The notes beneath the pieces are model-generated. The model was not told the origin of the DNA and made no database searches. It saw only the letters and a list, made by a program, of their open reading frames with translations. Shown in pieces: positions 1 to 11,609 of a stretch of DNA of 64,000 nucleotides. Positions within the stretch are counted from its first letter, which is position 1, and every line of letters starts with the position of its first letter. The translations under genes and the position numbers were made by a program. Source of the stretch: Chitinimonas sp. BJYL2 (lineage in GTDB: Bacteria; Pseudomonadota; Gammaproteobacteria; Burkholderiales; Chitinimonadaceae); the NCBI RefSeq assembly GCF_027257935.1, contig NZ_JANZKW010000002.1, positions 62,001 through 126,000 of the forward strand, read 5' to 3'.

Positions 1-54
1 CTCAAGCAGCTCGATAAAAAGTTCTCGATGGGCGTTCGCCGGGGAGAGTTCTGA
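1..54 (+). CDS. aotQ: Arginine/basic amino acid ABC permease, C-terminal end only
   Basis: Only the last 17 codons and the stop are present; the gene begins outside the window. The tail ends in FSMGVRRGEF, which resembles the C-terminus of HisQ/AotQ-type inner-membrane permeases. Its TGA shares one base with the ATG of the next permease gene, a coupling typical of the paired HisQ/HisM subunits. The identity as AotQ is inferred from position (upstream of aotM, aotP and argR), because too little protein remains to judge by sequence. Confidence 0.7.
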   Translation, partial: LKQLDKKFSMGVRRGEF

Positions 55-767
55 TGGAATGGGACGTCATTCTCAACGCCGAAACCCTGCAGCTGTTTGC
101 TGATGGTGTCTGGGTCACACTCAAGATGACCGTGATCTCGCTGCTGGTGGGCGGGCTGCTGGCCATCCCCATGGCGATCATGCGTGTCTCGCGCAACCGC
201 TGGGTATCCACGCCGGTCTGGCTGTACACCTATGTCATGCGTGGCACACCGATGCTGGTGCAGGTGTACATGATCTATTTCGGCCTGGCGCAGCTGGAGT
301 TCATCCAGTCGAACTGGGATACGGTTGCCGTACTCAAGCCGTTCAAGGATGCGATGTTCTGCGCCTTGCTCGCGTTCGCACTCAATACCTGTGCCTACAC
401 GACCGAGATGATCGCCGGCGCCATCCGGGACACCAATCACGGCGAAATCGAGGCCGCACGTGCCATGGGCATGAGCAAGTGGTTGCTGATGCGCCGCATC
501 GTGCTGCCATCGGCCCTGCGTCGTACCCTGCCGGCCTACTCGAACGAGGTCATCATGATGCTGCAGGGCTCATCCCTGGCCAGTACGGTGCCCGGATTGA
601 TCGATATTACTGGCGTCGCCAATGGTATCCGTTCGCAGTACTACCTGGTTTTCGAGCCCTACATCACGGCTGCTGTGCTGTACTTGATCCTGACCTTCAG
701 TCTGGTCTGGTTGTTCAAGCTCGCAGAGTCCCGCTGGCTGGCACACCTGAAACCACGTAAGGCCTGA
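54..767 (+). CDS. aotM: Arginine/ornithine ABC transporter, inner-membrane permease AotM/HisM type
   Basis: This 237-residue polytopic membrane protein has the features of the HisM branch of polar amino acid permeases. There is an N-terminal hydrophobic segment at about 17-40, the motif YTYVMRGTPMLVQ near 60-72, and the EAARAMGMSKW loop near 135-145 that docks on the ATPase. It would pair with the upstream permease and with the ATPase at 1950-2717 to import arginine or ornithine across the cytoplasmic membrane. The binding protein gene is not in the window. Its start overlaps the previous stop, so translation is probably coupled. Substrate is inferred from the adjacent ArgR and arginine catabolic genes. 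Confidence 0.88.
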   Translation: MEWDVILNAETLQLFADGVWVTLKMTVISLLVGGLLAIPMAIMRVSRNRWVSTPVWLYTYVMRGTPMLVQVYMIYFGLAQLEFIQSNWDTVAVLKPFKDAMFCALLAFALNTCAYTTEMIAGAIRDTNHGEIEAARAMGMSKWLLMRRIVLPSALRRTLPAYSNEVIMMLQGSSLASTVPGLIDITGVANGIRSQYYLVFEPYITAAVLYLILTFSLVWLFKLAESRWLAHLKPRKA

Positions 768-774
768 TTGTTCC

Positions 775-1890
775 ATGCGTATCCAACGTCACCCCCTGCT
801 TAGTCCCGCACTGGGCACCCAGCGTGAACTGCTGAGCTTCCATTACGGCGCAGGCAAGGGTCAGAAAATCTATCTGCAAGCCAGCCTGCATGCGGATGAG
901 CTGCCTGGCATGCTGGTGCTGCATCACCTCAAGGGGCTGCTGGCCGACTTTGAGGCGCGCGGCCAGATTCATGGTGAGGTGGTGGTGGTGCCCGTTGCCA
1001 ACCCCATCGGGCTTGACCAGACCCTCATGCACTCGCAGCTGGGCCGTTTCGAGTTTGCGTCCGCCGAGAATTTTAATCGCAATTACCCCGATCTGGCGGC
1101 TGCCATTCAGCCGGCCATCGAGGGCAAGCTGGGTCAGGACCCGGTGGCGAACGTGGCGGTGATCCGCGCTGCCATGGCCGACGCCATTGCCGCGATCAAG
1201 GTGCAGACTGAGTTACAGTCCCTGCGCAAGACACTGACCACGCTGGCATTTGATGCCGATGTGGTGCTTGATCTGCATTGCGACTTTGAAGCCGTCATGC
1301 ACGTCTATACCGAAACGCCGTACCTGGATCAGGCTGAGCCGCTGTATCGCCATCTGGGTGCTCGGGCCGTGTTGCTGGCCAAGGGTTCGGGTGGCTCCTC
1401 GTTTGACGAGGCCATGAGTGGGCCCTGGTGGCGTCTTGCCGAGCAGTTTGCCGGTCGCTTTCCGGTGCCGCTATCCTGCCTCTCGGCAACCGTAGAGTTG
1501 CGAGGTGCCGCCGATGTATACCATTCGCTGGCCGAGCAGGATGCCGCCAGTCTGATCGCCTTCATGCAGCATCGGGGCGTTTTGGGCGGTGCCGCACCTG
1601 CACTTCCGGCAGCGGCTTGCGTACCAACGCCGCTGGCGGGTTCCGAGACGTTGCGCGCCCCCCATGCAGGTGTGATTGCCTATCGCCGTGATACCGGTGA
1701 GCAAATCCAGGCCGGTGAGGTAGTGGCCGATGTGATTGACCCCCTCAGTGATACGGTAACGCCCGTCCACGCAAGTGTCAGCGGCGTGCTGTATGCCCGT
1801 TCCTTTGTGCGTTATGCCACCGCCGGCATGGACCTGTGCAAGGTCGCTGGCAGTGTGCCATTCCGTAGTGGTTATCTGCTGAGCGCGTAA
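775..1890 (+). CDS. aotO: AotO-like succinylglutamate desuccinylase/aspartoacylase family protein
   Basis: This 371-residue protein of the M14 AstE/AspA zinc-hydrolase family sits inside the transporter operon. Zinc-ligand positions are visible as HADE (H39, E42) and a later DLHCD (H168). The C-terminal third (about 285-371) looks like a biotinyl/lipoyl-type beta fold, with a PHAGVIAYRRDTGEQIQAGEVVADVIDP stretch split around residue 300. This is the usual two-domain build of this subfamily. In P. aeruginosa a gene of this kind lies at the same place between aotM and aotP, and no transport function is established for it. It might deacylate an N-acyl amino acid taken up by the transporter, but that is speculation. 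It begins 7 bases after aotM. Confidence 0.78.
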   Translation: MRIQRHPLLSPALGTQRELLSFHYGAGKGQKIYLQASLHADELPGMLVLHHLKGLLADFEARGQIHGEVVVVPVANPIGLDQTLMHSQLGRFEFASAENFNRNYPDLAAAIQPAIEGKLGQDPVANVAVIRAAMADAIAAIKVQTELQSLRKTLTTLAFDADVVLDLHCDFEAVMHVYTETPYLDQAEPLYRHLGARAVLLAKGSGGSSFDEAMSGPWWRLAEQFAGRFPVPLSCLSATVELRGAADVYHSLAEQDAASLIAFMQHRGVLGGAAPALPAAACVPTPLAGSETLRAPHAGVIAYRRDTGEQIQAGEVVADVIDPLSDTVTPVHASVSGVLYARSFVRYATAGMDLCKVAGSVPFRSGYLLSA

Positions 1891-1949
1891 GCGACGGCGG
1901 TAATGAAACGATCTGAACCAGACCAGAATAATTTGTCCCGGAGACAACC

Positions 1950-2717
1950 GTGAGCCTCAAGTTAACCGTCGAGAATCTGCACAAGAGCTATGGCAGCCAT
2001 GAGGTGCTCAAAGGCGTTTCGCTGACTGCCAATGCCGGCGATGTCATCAGCATCATCGGTTCCTCGGGTTCCGGTAAATCCACCTTCCTGCGTTGCATCA
2101 ACATGCTGGAGCGCCCGCACAGCGGCCGCATCACCGTTGCCGGCGAAGAAATGAAGCTGGTCCAGGCCAAGGACGGCATGCTCAAGGCGGCTGACGACAA
2201 GCAGCTGCAGATGATGCGTGCCAAGCTGGCCATGGTGTTCCAGCACTTCAACCTGTGGGCACACATGACGGTTTTGGAAAACATCATTGAGGCGCCTACC
2301 CAAGTGCTCAAGGTGCCCAAGGACAAAGCGGTGGAGTGCGCCCGCAAGTATCTGGAAAAAGTCGGCCTCAAGAATGTGGAAGACAAGTATCCGGCGCATA
2401 TGTCCGGTGGCCAGCAACAGCGCGTTGCCATTGCGCGTGCGCTGGCCATGGAACCCGAAGTCATGCTGTTCGACGAGCCGACCTCTGCATTGGACCCCGA
2501 GCTGGTGGGTGAAGTGCTGCGCGTGATGAAGGCGCTGGCGGAAGAGGGGCGCACCATGGTGGTGGTTACGCACGAAATGGCGTTCGCGCGGGAAGTCTCC
2601 AATCATGTGATCTTTCTGCACCAAGGCAAGATCGAGGAACAGGGCAATCCGCGCGAAGTGCTGGTCAACCCGCAGAGCGAGCGTTTGCAGCAGTTCCTCT
2701 CCGGCAGTCTCAAATAA
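1950..2717 (+). CDS. aotP: Arginine/ornithine ABC transporter ATP-binding protein AotP (HisP type)
   Basis: This 255-residue ATPase energises the permeases encoded upstream. All ABC motifs are intact: Walker [10 protein letters not shown] (37-45), a Q-loop around VFQHFNLW, signature MSGGQQQR, Walker [13 protein letters not shown] and switch histidine in VVTHEM. The start is GTG at 1950, preceded by GGAGA at 1940-1944. The length fits the HisP/ArtP family. Co-transcription with aotM and aotO is likely because the gaps are short and on one strand. Confidence 0.92.
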   Translation: MSLKLTVENLHKSYGSHEVLKGVSLTANAGDVISIIGSSGSGKSTFLRCINMLERPHSGRITVAGEEMKLVQAKDGMLKAADDKQLQMMRAKLAMVFQHFNLWAHMTVLENIIEAPTQVLKVPKDKAVECARKYLEKVGLKNVEDKYPAHMSGGQQQRVAIARALAMEPEVMLFDEPTSALDPELVGEVLRVMKALAEEGRTMVVVTHEMAFAREVSNHVIFLHQGKIEEQGNPREVLVNPQSERLQQFLSGSLK

Positions 2718-2738
2718 ACCGAAACGGACCCGCGCGGC

Positions 2739-3728
2739 ATGTTCGATTACGCTGACAAGCCTGCGACCCAGACGATCGCCGTGCTGCTTTTGCCGGGTTT
2801 TCCAGCTGGGGAGCTTGGCGTACTGCAGGATGGCGTCAGTGAAGTCAACCGCCTGACCGAGAGCGAGCTGTACCGTGTGAAGCTGCTCTCGATCAACGGC
2901 GAACCGGTGCAGGGCCGTCACGGCCGTATGCAGGACGTTGATGGTGCGCTGCGTAGCGATGAGACCGCCTTTCTGCTGCTGGTGTCTGCCAGTGATGCGC
3001 CGGGCGAGCTCAATTCAAGCGACCCGGTTGTATCGACGCTGATCGGGCTGTCGCGCCAGCGGATGACCTTGGGTGGCTGGCGGACCGGTGCGTTCTGGCT
3101 GGCTGCGGCGGGTCTGCTCAATGGCTGCCGTGCCACCGTACATTGGTCCCTGCTGGACCAGTTCAGCGACCGTTTCCCTGCTGTGATTACCGCTAGCTCC
3201 CTGTTTGAGGTGGATCGTGATCGCGCGACCTGCGGCGGTGGGGTGGCGGTCGTCGAGATGTTCCTGCATCTGCTTGCGCGCCAGCACGGAGCCGAACTGG
3301 CCGCCAGTGTGGCCGAGCATTTGCTGCTGGAACGCATACGCGGTCGGGATGATCGCCAGCGCATCCCGCTGCAGAACCGGCTGGGCAGTAATCAGCCCAA
3401 GCTCGTGCAGGCGGTGATGTTGATGGAAGCCAATCTTGAAGAACCGCTGACGACGGATGAGATTGCTCAGCACGTCTGTGTATCCCGCCGCCAGCTGGAG
3501 CGTCTGTTCAAGCAGCATCTTGAGCGTGTGCCCTCGCAGTACTACTTGGAGCTGCGCCTGAATCGGGCACGCCAGATGCTGCGGCAAACCTCCAAGTCCA
3601 TCATCCAGATCGGTCTCTCTTGCGGCTTCTCCAGTGGCCCGCATTTTTCCAGCGCTTACCGCAATCACTTCCAGGTGACCCCGCGGGAAGACCGGCAGCG
3701 TGGCTCGGTACGACCTGACAGCGCCTAA
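2739..3728 (+). CDS. argR: AraC-family transcriptional regulator ArgR of arginine uptake and catabolism
   Basis: The 329-residue protein has an N-terminal DJ-1/PfpI-like (glutamine amidotransferase-like) domain (about 10-190) and a C-terminal AraC double helix-turn-helix (about 215-315). The latter contains LTTDEIAQHVCVSRRQLERLF and a second helix pair ending in GFSSGPHFSSAYRNHF. This is the build of Pseudomonas ArgR, unrelated to the E. coli repressor of the same name. It is the last gene of the aot operon, 21 bases after aotP, and directly precedes the aru/ast genes. It should respond to arginine, activating catabolism and controlling its own operon. A matching operator lies just downstream (3752-3791). 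Confidence 0.88.
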   Translation: MFDYADKPATQTIAVLLLPGFPAGELGVLQDGVSEVNRLTESELYRVKLLSINGEPVQGRHGRMQDVDGALRSDETAFLLLVSASDAPGELNSSDPVVSTLIGLSRQRMTLGGWRTGAFWLAAAGLLNGCRATVHWSLLDQFSDRFPAVITASSLFEVDRDRATCGGGVAVVEMFLHLLARQHGAELAASVAEHLLLERIRGRDDRQRIPLQNRLGSNQPKLVQAVMLMEANLEEPLTTDEIAQHVCVSRRQLERLFKQHLERVPSQYYLELRLNRARQMLRQTSKSIIQIGLSCGFSSGPHFSSAYRNHFQVTPREDRQRGSVRPDSA

Positions 3729-3751
3729 AGGACGTCAGGTACGAACGAATA

Positions 3752-3778
3752 TGTCGCAATGCCACAAGCCGCCAATGT

Positions 3779-3791
<13 letters not shown>
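3752..3791 (+). promoter_or_regulatory. Predicted ArgR operator upstream of aruC
   Basis: TGTCGC at 3752-3757, eight bases, then AA at 3766-3767 match exactly the half-site pattern TGTCGC-N8-AA that I recall for P. aeruginosa ArgR. A weaker directly repeated copy starts with TGTTTG at 3776, 24 bases on. It overlaps a TTGACA at 3779-3784, which would suit activation from beside the polymerase. The exact half-site is seen; binding is inferred. Confidence 0.55.
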
Positions 3792-5036
<1,245 letters not shown>

Positions 5037-5063
5037 ACACCCACAGAAGCCGGACTCACCGAC

Positions 5064-6071
5064 ATGCTGGTTCTCCGTACCGCCCGCCTAGACGATCTGC
5101 CAGGCATCGAGCCATTGGCTACCCGCAGCCCGGCTGGCGTCACCACCTTGCCCGCCAATCGGGACAGCCTTTACCGTCGCGTCCAGGCATCCATTGATTC
5201 GCTGGCGGCCGAGGTGGCATTTCATGGCGAGGAGAGTTATCTCTTCGTTCTGGAGGACACCGATACCAAGGCCTTGGTAGGTATTTCCGGCATTGTCGCT
5301 TCGGCTGGCTTCAAAGAGCCGTTTTACAGCTATCGCAACGAAACCTTCATTCATGCTTCGCCGGGCTTGGGCATCCACAACAAGATCCACGCGCTCTCCT
5401 TGTGTCATGACCTGACCGGCAACACGCTGCTGACCTCGTTCTATATCAACGAGCCCCTTCGGTTCACGCAGTGGTCCGATTTGCTCTCCAGAGCCCGCCT
5501 CCTTTTCATCGCGCAATGGCCGGAACGCTTTGCCGATGGCGTGGTGTCGGAGATGCTGGGTGTCACCCGCGAAGACGGTGGCAGCGAGTTCTGGGATGCC
5601 GTGGGACGACGCTTTTTCGGTATCGAGTACCAGCAGGCCGAGTTTTACTGTGGTGTGCGTGGCCGTAAGTTCATCGCCGAACTGATGCCGCACCATCCGC
5701 TCTATGTTCCTTTGCTCAACGATGATGCGCAGGAAGTGATGGGGCAGGTGGGGCCGTATTCGGCACTGGCTTACGATATCCTCATGCGTGAAGGCTTTGA
5801 GACCGAGAACTACATTGATATCTTCGACGGTGGCCCCACGCTGTACGCCCCGGTCCGCGGCATCCGAACCATGATGGAGAGCCAGTTGGCCAAGGCGCAA
5901 GCCGGTGAGGGTAGCCGTACTCCCTGTCTGGTTGCGACCACGCGACTGGATGATTTCCGCGCATGCGTCGCGGATGTGGCGTTCGAGGCAGGCCAGGCCT
6001 ATATGCCGGCCGATGTCCTGAATGCGCTGGCCCTGCAGCCCGGCGACACCGTGCGCTTCGCCCCTCTCTGA
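5064..6071 (+). CDS. aruF: Arginine N-succinyltransferase, alpha subunit AruF
   Basis: This 335-residue AstA-family acyltransferase of the GNAT-like fold transfers succinyl from succinyl-CoA to arginine, the first step of the AST pathway. Typical family motifs are GVTTLPANRDSLYRRV near 24-39, YSYRNETFIHASPGLGIHNK near 88-107 and FIAELMPHHPLYVPLL near 208-223. It is paired with a paralogous second subunit immediately downstream, as in Pseudomonas, where AruF and AruG form a heteromer. Enterobacteria have a single AstA. Confidence 0.93.
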   Translation: MLVLRTARLDDLPGIEPLATRSPAGVTTLPANRDSLYRRVQASIDSLAAEVAFHGEESYLFVLEDTDTKALVGISGIVASAGFKEPFYSYRNETFIHASPGLGIHNKIHALSLCHDLTGNTLLTSFYINEPLRFTQWSDLLSRARLLFIAQWPERFADGVVSEMLGVTREDGGSEFWDAVGRRFFGIEYQQAEFYCGVRGRKFIAELMPHHPLYVPLLNDDAQEVMGQVGPYSALAYDILMREGFETENYIDIFDGGPTLYAPVRGIRTMMESQLAKAQAGEGSRTPCLVATTRLDDFRACVADVAFEAGQAYMPADVLNALALQPGDTVRFAPL

Positions 6072-6083
6072 GAGTAAATCGCC

Positions 6084-7103
6084 ATGCTGGTCCGTTCGAT
6101 TCGCCAGAATGATCTTGATGCGCTGCTGCAACTGGCGCGCAGTACCGGGGTAGGGGTGACCACCCTGCCTGCCAATGAAGAGCGCCTGAGCCGCCGCATC
6201 AGTGCGTCGCTGGCCGCCCAGTCGGGAGAGCCGAATCCGGCCGATTCGAGCTTTGTATTCGTGCTGGAAGACGATACCCAGTCTGGCCATGTGGCCGGCA
6301 TTTGCGCCATCGAGGGCGCGGTGGGTATGGATGAGCCCTGGTACAACTATCGCGTTGGTACGGCCGTCCATACCTCGCGCGAGATCGGCGTGTATCGCCG
6401 TCTCGAGACCCTGTTCCTGACCAATGACCTCACCGGTGCGGCCGAACTGTGCTCCTTGTTCCTGCAGCCCGAATACCGCCGCGACAATAATGGCAGCCTG
6501 CTTTCCAAGAGCCGCTTCCTGTTCATGGCGGAGTTCCCTGAGCGCTTCAGTCATAGGGTGATTGCCGAGATGCGGGGCGTCTCGGACGAGACCGGCCGCT
6601 CCCCCTTCTGGGAGAGCCTGGGTCGGCATTTCTTCAAGATGGATTTTTCCGAGGCCGACTATCTGTCCGGCATCGGCCAGAAGTCCTTCATTGCCGAGCT
6701 GATGCCGCAACACCCTGTCTATACCGCCTTCCTGAGCGATGAGGCCCGGGCGGCTATCGGCAAGGTGCACGAGAACACCAAACCCGCACTTGCCATGCTG
6801 GAAGGCGAAGGTTTCCGCTACAACGCCTATGTCGATATTTTCGATGCAGGCCCCACGGTCGAATGTGCGCTGGAGGACATCCGCGCTGTGCGCGAAAGCC
6901 GCGTCATGACGGCCGTGAGTGCCGATGAGACCAGTGGCCGTAACTGGCTGGTCTGCAACCGCCGTCTCAGCGATTTCCGCATTTGCGTCGCCCAGACCGA
7001 ACCCTTGCCGAACGGCATGCCGCTGACCCGCGAGGTGATTGATCGTCTGGCCATCCAGCCGGGCGACAGCGTGCGTGCTGTCCCCCTGTCGGCACGCAGC
7101 TGA
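6084..7103 (+). CDS. aruG: Arginine N-succinyltransferase, beta subunit AruG
   Basis: The 339-residue protein is a paralogue of the preceding AruF with the same order of motifs: GVTTLPANEERLSRRI near 24-39, YNYRVGTAVHTSREIGVYRR near 89-108 and FIAELMPQHPVYTAFL near 210-225. The two genes are only 12 bases apart and clearly arose by tandem duplication. The product should form the mixed succinyltransferase with AruF. The assignment of beta rather than alpha rests on position after aruF. Confidence 0.91.
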   Translation: MLVRSIRQNDLDALLQLARSTGVGVTTLPANEERLSRRISASLAAQSGEPNPADSSFVFVLEDDTQSGHVAGICAIEGAVGMDEPWYNYRVGTAVHTSREIGVYRRLETLFLTNDLTGAAELCSLFLQPEYRRDNNGSLLSKSRFLFMAEFPERFSHRVIAEMRGVSDETGRSPFWESLGRHFFKMDFSEADYLSGIGQKSFIAELMPQHPVYTAFLSDEARAAIGKVHENTKPALAMLEGEGFRYNAYVDIFDAGPTVECALEDIRAVRESRVMTAVSADETSGRNWLVCNRRLSDFRICVAQTEPLPNGMPLTREVIDRLAIQPGDSVRAVPLSARS

Positions 7104-7136
7104 AACAGACTCCAGTCCCGCAGTTGCCGGGATTGA

Positions 7137-8630
<1,494 letters not shown>

Positions 8631-8689
8631 GTCGTGGGGTGTGATGCGAGGTCGCCCGTCAGGGTGGGCCGATTACTGCATCCACCCAA

Positions 8690-8704
8690 CGCCTTGCGCC
8701 TCAC
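8690..8704 (+). repeat. Copy of a small intergenic repeat (15 bases)
   Basis: The sequence CGCCTTGCGCCTCAC immediately precedes the astB ribosome-binding site. Its reverse complement, with one mismatch, occurs between pyrG and kdsA at 28914-28928. Both sit in gaps of about 80 bases whose right ends share GCCTCACGGAG. Confidence 0.45.
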
Positions 8705-8715
8705 GGAGCGAAGAC

Positions 8716-10062
8716 ATGAGCGCATTTGAAGCCAACTTTGACGGTCTCGTCGGCCCAACCCACAACTATGCCGGCCTGAGCTTTGGCAATGTGGCATCCA
8801 CGGGTAACCAGAACGCGGTCGCCAATCCCAAGCAAGCGGCGCTGCAAGGCTTGGTCAAGATGAAGACCCTGCATGATCTGGGCTTCAAGCAAGGCGTGCT
8901 CGCCCCGCATGAGCGTCCCAATGTCGCCGCCTTGCGACAGATCGGCTTTACGGGCACCGATGCCCAGGTCATCGCCCGCGCGGCCAAGGAGGCTCCGGCC
9001 ATTCTGGCGGCTTGCTCATCGGCCTCCACCATGTGGACGGCGAATGCTGCGACCGTGAGCCCCAGTGCTGATACGGCGGACCGTCGTGTTCACTTCACGC
9101 CGGCCAACCTCAATAACAAGTTTCACCGCAGCGTGGAGCATCCCACCACGGGGCGCATTCTCAAGGCCATGTTTGCCGATGAGGCCCGTTTTGCCCACCA
9201 CATGGCCTTACCGGCGCAGATGCACTTTGGTGATGAAGGTGCGGCCAATCACACCCGCTTCTGTCATGAATACGACCAGCCCGGCGTGGAGTTCTTTGTG
9301 TTCGGTCAGGCGGCATTCGATAGCCGTTACCCCAAGCCGGCCAAGTTCCCTGCGCGCCAGACGCTGGAAGCGAGCCAGGCGGTGGCACGCCTGCACGGGC
9401 TGAGGGATGAGCTGGTGGTCTATGCACAGCAAGACCCGGACACCATTGATGCCGGCGTATTCCACAACGATGTGATTTCGGTGGGTAACCGTAACGTGCT
9501 GTTCCATCACGAGAAATCGTTTGTGAACCAGGCACAGGTGCTGGCCGAGCTGGATCGCAAGCTGGCTGCGGCCGGCGGCAAGTTTGTAGCCATCGAAGTG
9601 CCGGATGCCGAAGTATCGGTAGCCGAAGCCGTCAAATCCTATCTGTTCAACAGCCAACTGCTTAGCAAGGCCGATGGCAAATTGATCATTGTGGTGCCCG
9701 ATGAGTGCCGCGTGACCGAGCGAGTCTGGACCTATCTCAACAAGCTGGTGAACAGCGGTGGCCCGATCGACGAGATCAAGGTCTTTGACCTCAAGCAGTC
9801 GATGCAGAATGGTGGCGGCCCCGCTTGCTTGCGTCTGCGTGTGGCGCTTTCCGAGGCTGAGCTGGCGGCCGTGAATCCAGCGGTGTTGATGAACGATCAG
9901 CTGTTCGCCACCCTGAATGCATGGGTCAACAAGCATTACCGAGATCGACTGGAAGCCGCTGACCTCGCGGATCCGAGCCTGCTGACCGAATGTCGAACGG
10001 CGCTCGATGAACTCACGCAGATTCTGAAACTGGGCTCGGTTTACCCGTTCCAGTTCTGCTGA
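8716..10062 (+). CDS. astB: N-succinylarginine dihydrolase AstB
   Basis: The 448-residue enzyme hydrolyses N2-succinylarginine to N2-succinylornithine, ammonia and CO2, the second step of the AST pathway. It belongs to the amidinotransferase (pentein) superfamily. The catalytic cysteine is C371 in [12 protein letters not shown], and [18 protein letters not shown] near 8-25 is the family N-terminus. ATG 8716 is preceded by ACGGAG. An earlier in-frame ATG at 8641 would add 25 residues not expected in the family. Confidence 0.95.
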   Translation: MSAFEANFDGLVGPTHNYAGLSFGNVASTGNQNAVANPKQAALQGLVKMKTLHDLGFKQGVLAPHERPNVAALRQIGFTGTDAQVIARAAKEAPAILAACSSASTMWTANAATVSPSADTADRRVHFTPANLNNKFHRSVEHPTTGRILKAMFADEARFAHHMALPAQMHFGDEGAANHTRFCHEYDQPGVEFFVFGQAAFDSRYPKPAKFPARQTLEASQAVARLHGLRDELVVYAQQDPDTIDAGVFHNDVISVGNRNVLFHHEKSFVNQAQVLAELDRKLAAAGGKFVAIEVPDAEVSVAEAVKSYLFNSQLLSKADGKLIIVVPDECRVTERVWTYLNKLVNSGGPIDEIKVFDLKQSMQNGGGPACLRLRVALSEAELAAVNPAVLMNDQLFATLNAWVNKHYRDRLEAADLADPSLLTECRTALDELTQILKLGSVYPFQFC

Positions 10063-10126
10063 TCCACCGCCTCCCCGGCGAGGCAGCGTGGGGAGTGGGT
10101 TAAACTGCGCCCATCTCCTTCAGGCG

Positions 10127-10160
10127 CTCTCCGTCCTGACTCAAGGGTCAAGACGGGGAG
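10127..10160 (+). promoter_or_regulatory. Hairpin covering the yaiI ribosome-binding site
   Basis: Bases 10127-10140 can pair with 10147-10160 over 14 positions, with one mismatch (10136/10151) and one G-U pair, around a six-base loop. The right arm contains most of the GGGGAGGG ribosome-binding site of yaiI (ATG 10172). This could limit translation of yaiI within the ast transcript. Confidence 0.5.
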
Positions 10161-10171
10161 GGAATCACATC

Positions 10172-10624
10172 ATGAAAATCTGGGTTGACGCTGACGCTTG
10201 CCCGCGCGTGATCAAGGACATTCTTTTCCGCGCCGCCGATCGCGCGCAGATTGCCACCACACTGGTGGCCAATCAGCTTATCGCCGTGCCCCCGTCGCTG
10301 TATCTGCGTGCCGTACAGGTGCCATCTGGTTTTGATGTGGCAGATAGCTATATCGTCCAGGCGGTGGAAGCAGGTGATCTGGTCATCACCGCCGATATTC
10401 CGCTGGCTGCGCTGGTTGTCGAAAAGGGCGCCCGGGCGCTGGATCCGCGCGGTGAGCTGCACACCGCAGCGACCATCCGTGAGCGTCTGTCGATGCGTGA
10501 CTTCATGGAAAACCTGCGCGCCAGCGGTGTGGAAACCGGCGGCCCGGCTGCATTTGGTCAGGCAGAGCGACAAGCCTTTGCCAAACAGCTCGACAAGCTG
10601 CTGGCACAGCGCCCCAAGGGCTAA
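10172..10624 (+). CDS. yaiI: UPF0178 family protein YaiI/YqxD
   Basis: This 150-residue protein has the UPF0178 hallmarks: [20 protein letters not shown] at the N-terminus, [24 protein letters not shown] in the middle and [12 protein letters not shown] near 110-121. The family is widespread, has a PIN-like fold and no firmly established role, so nuclease activity is only a possibility. It lies between astB and astE, 13 bases before the latter, although its function has no obvious link to arginine. The strong ribosome-binding site may be masked by a hairpin (10127-10160). Confidence 0.9.
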   Translation: MKIWVDADACPRVIKDILFRAADRAQIATTLVANQLIAVPPSLYLRAVQVPSGFDVADSYIVQAVEAGDLVITADIPLAALVVEKGARALDPRGELHTAATIRERLSMRDFMENLRASGVETGGPAAFGQAERQAFAKQLDKLLAQRPKG

Positions 10625-10637
10625 GGGAGTTAACCGC

Positions 10638-11609
10638 ATGACCTATCTGGCCGATTTGCTTGCCTCACGTCCGGCCGATATACCGGCAAGCCTGCCTGAT
10701 GGCACACGCATTGTCTTGCATGGTGAAGGACTGCTGGCCATTGAGCCTGCCCGGCCGCTATTCGACCTGTTCATTTCCAGTGGCATTCACGGCAATGAAA
10801 CCGCGCCGATCGAACTGGCCGCCCGCTTGCTTGATGACGTGCTTAACGGCCTGTTGACGGCGCGTGCACGCATCCTGTTTGCCTTTGGCAACCCCGAAGC
10901 GATGCGCCGCAATGAGCGCTACCTGGACGACGATCTGAACCGTCTTTTCGGCAAGCCTGCAGCGCAGACTGGGGATGGCCCTGCGGCTCAGCGGGCGCGT
11001 GAGTTGGAGGCGGTATGCCAAGCCTTCTTTGCGGCATCGGCGGAGCGCTGGAAGCTGCACTACGACTTGCATACCGCCATACGTGGTTCAAAGATCGAGA
11101 AGTTCGCGATCTATCCCTATCCGCATGAGACGGCGTTTGATCGCGATGAAATCGCCCGTCTTGCGGCATGCGGGATCAGCGCGGTCCTGTTGCAGAGCAA
11201 AACCTCCCCCACCTTCAGTTACTTTACCCGCCGGCACTGCGGTGCTCACGGATTTACCCTGGAGCTGGGCAAAGCGCGACCGTTCGGGCACAACGAGAGC
11301 GTGGATGTAACTGCGCTGGAGGCTGAGTTGCGCCGTCTGATCGAGGGCGAGCGCAGACAGTATGAAAAGCCCATGCCGGCCCTGTTCCGCGTTGCGCGTG
11401 AAGTGACCAAGCAGACCGAGGACTTCCGGCTGCATCTGGCGGACGATGTGGAAAACTTCATGGAGCTCGCACCGGGTTTCGTGCTGGCTGAGGACGGGGG
11501 CGCCCGTTTCGTGATCGAGGAAGAGGGCGCACGCATCGTGTTTCCCAACCCCAAGGTCAAGCCGGGTTTGCGGGCGGGTATCGTCGTGGTCCCCGCGCGG
11601 CTGGATTGA
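10638..11609 (+). CDS. astE: Succinylglutamate desuccinylase AstE
   Basis: The 323-residue zinc-dependent hydrolase completes the AST pathway by splitting N-succinylglutamate into succinate and glutamate. The zinc ligands are visible as H51 and E54 in SSGIHGNETAP and H145 in DLHTAIRGS. The length is normal for AstE. It closes the operon-like run begun at aruC. It is distinct from the AotO-like relative at 775-1890, which has a different C-terminal domain. Confidence 0.94.
   Translation: MTYLADLLASRPADIPASLPDGTRIVLHGEGLLAIEPARPLFDLFISSGIHGNETAPIELAARLLDDVLNGLLTARARILFAFGNPEAMRRNERYLDDDLNRLFGKPAAQTGDGPAAQRARELEAVCQAFFAASAERWKLHYDLHTAIRGSKIEKFAIYPYPHETAFDRDEIARLAACGISAVLLQSKTSPTFSYFTRRHCGAHGFTLELGKARPFGHNESVDVTALEAELRRLIEGERRQYEKPMPALFRVAREVTKQTEDFRLHLADDVENFMELAPGFVLAEDGGARFVIEEEGARIVFPNPKVKPGLRAGIVVVPARLD

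Noticed and set aside
5088-6770. 560-residue open frame on the minus strand opposite aruF and aruG
   Set aside because: It is a shadow of two clearly real genes caused by high GC and codon bias; it has no domain signature and no ribosome-binding site.
10251-11609. 452-residue frame that could be read as a fusion of a novel N-terminus to AstE
   Set aside because: The first part is an out-of-frame reading of yaiI; astE has its own ribosome-binding site and ATG at 10638.
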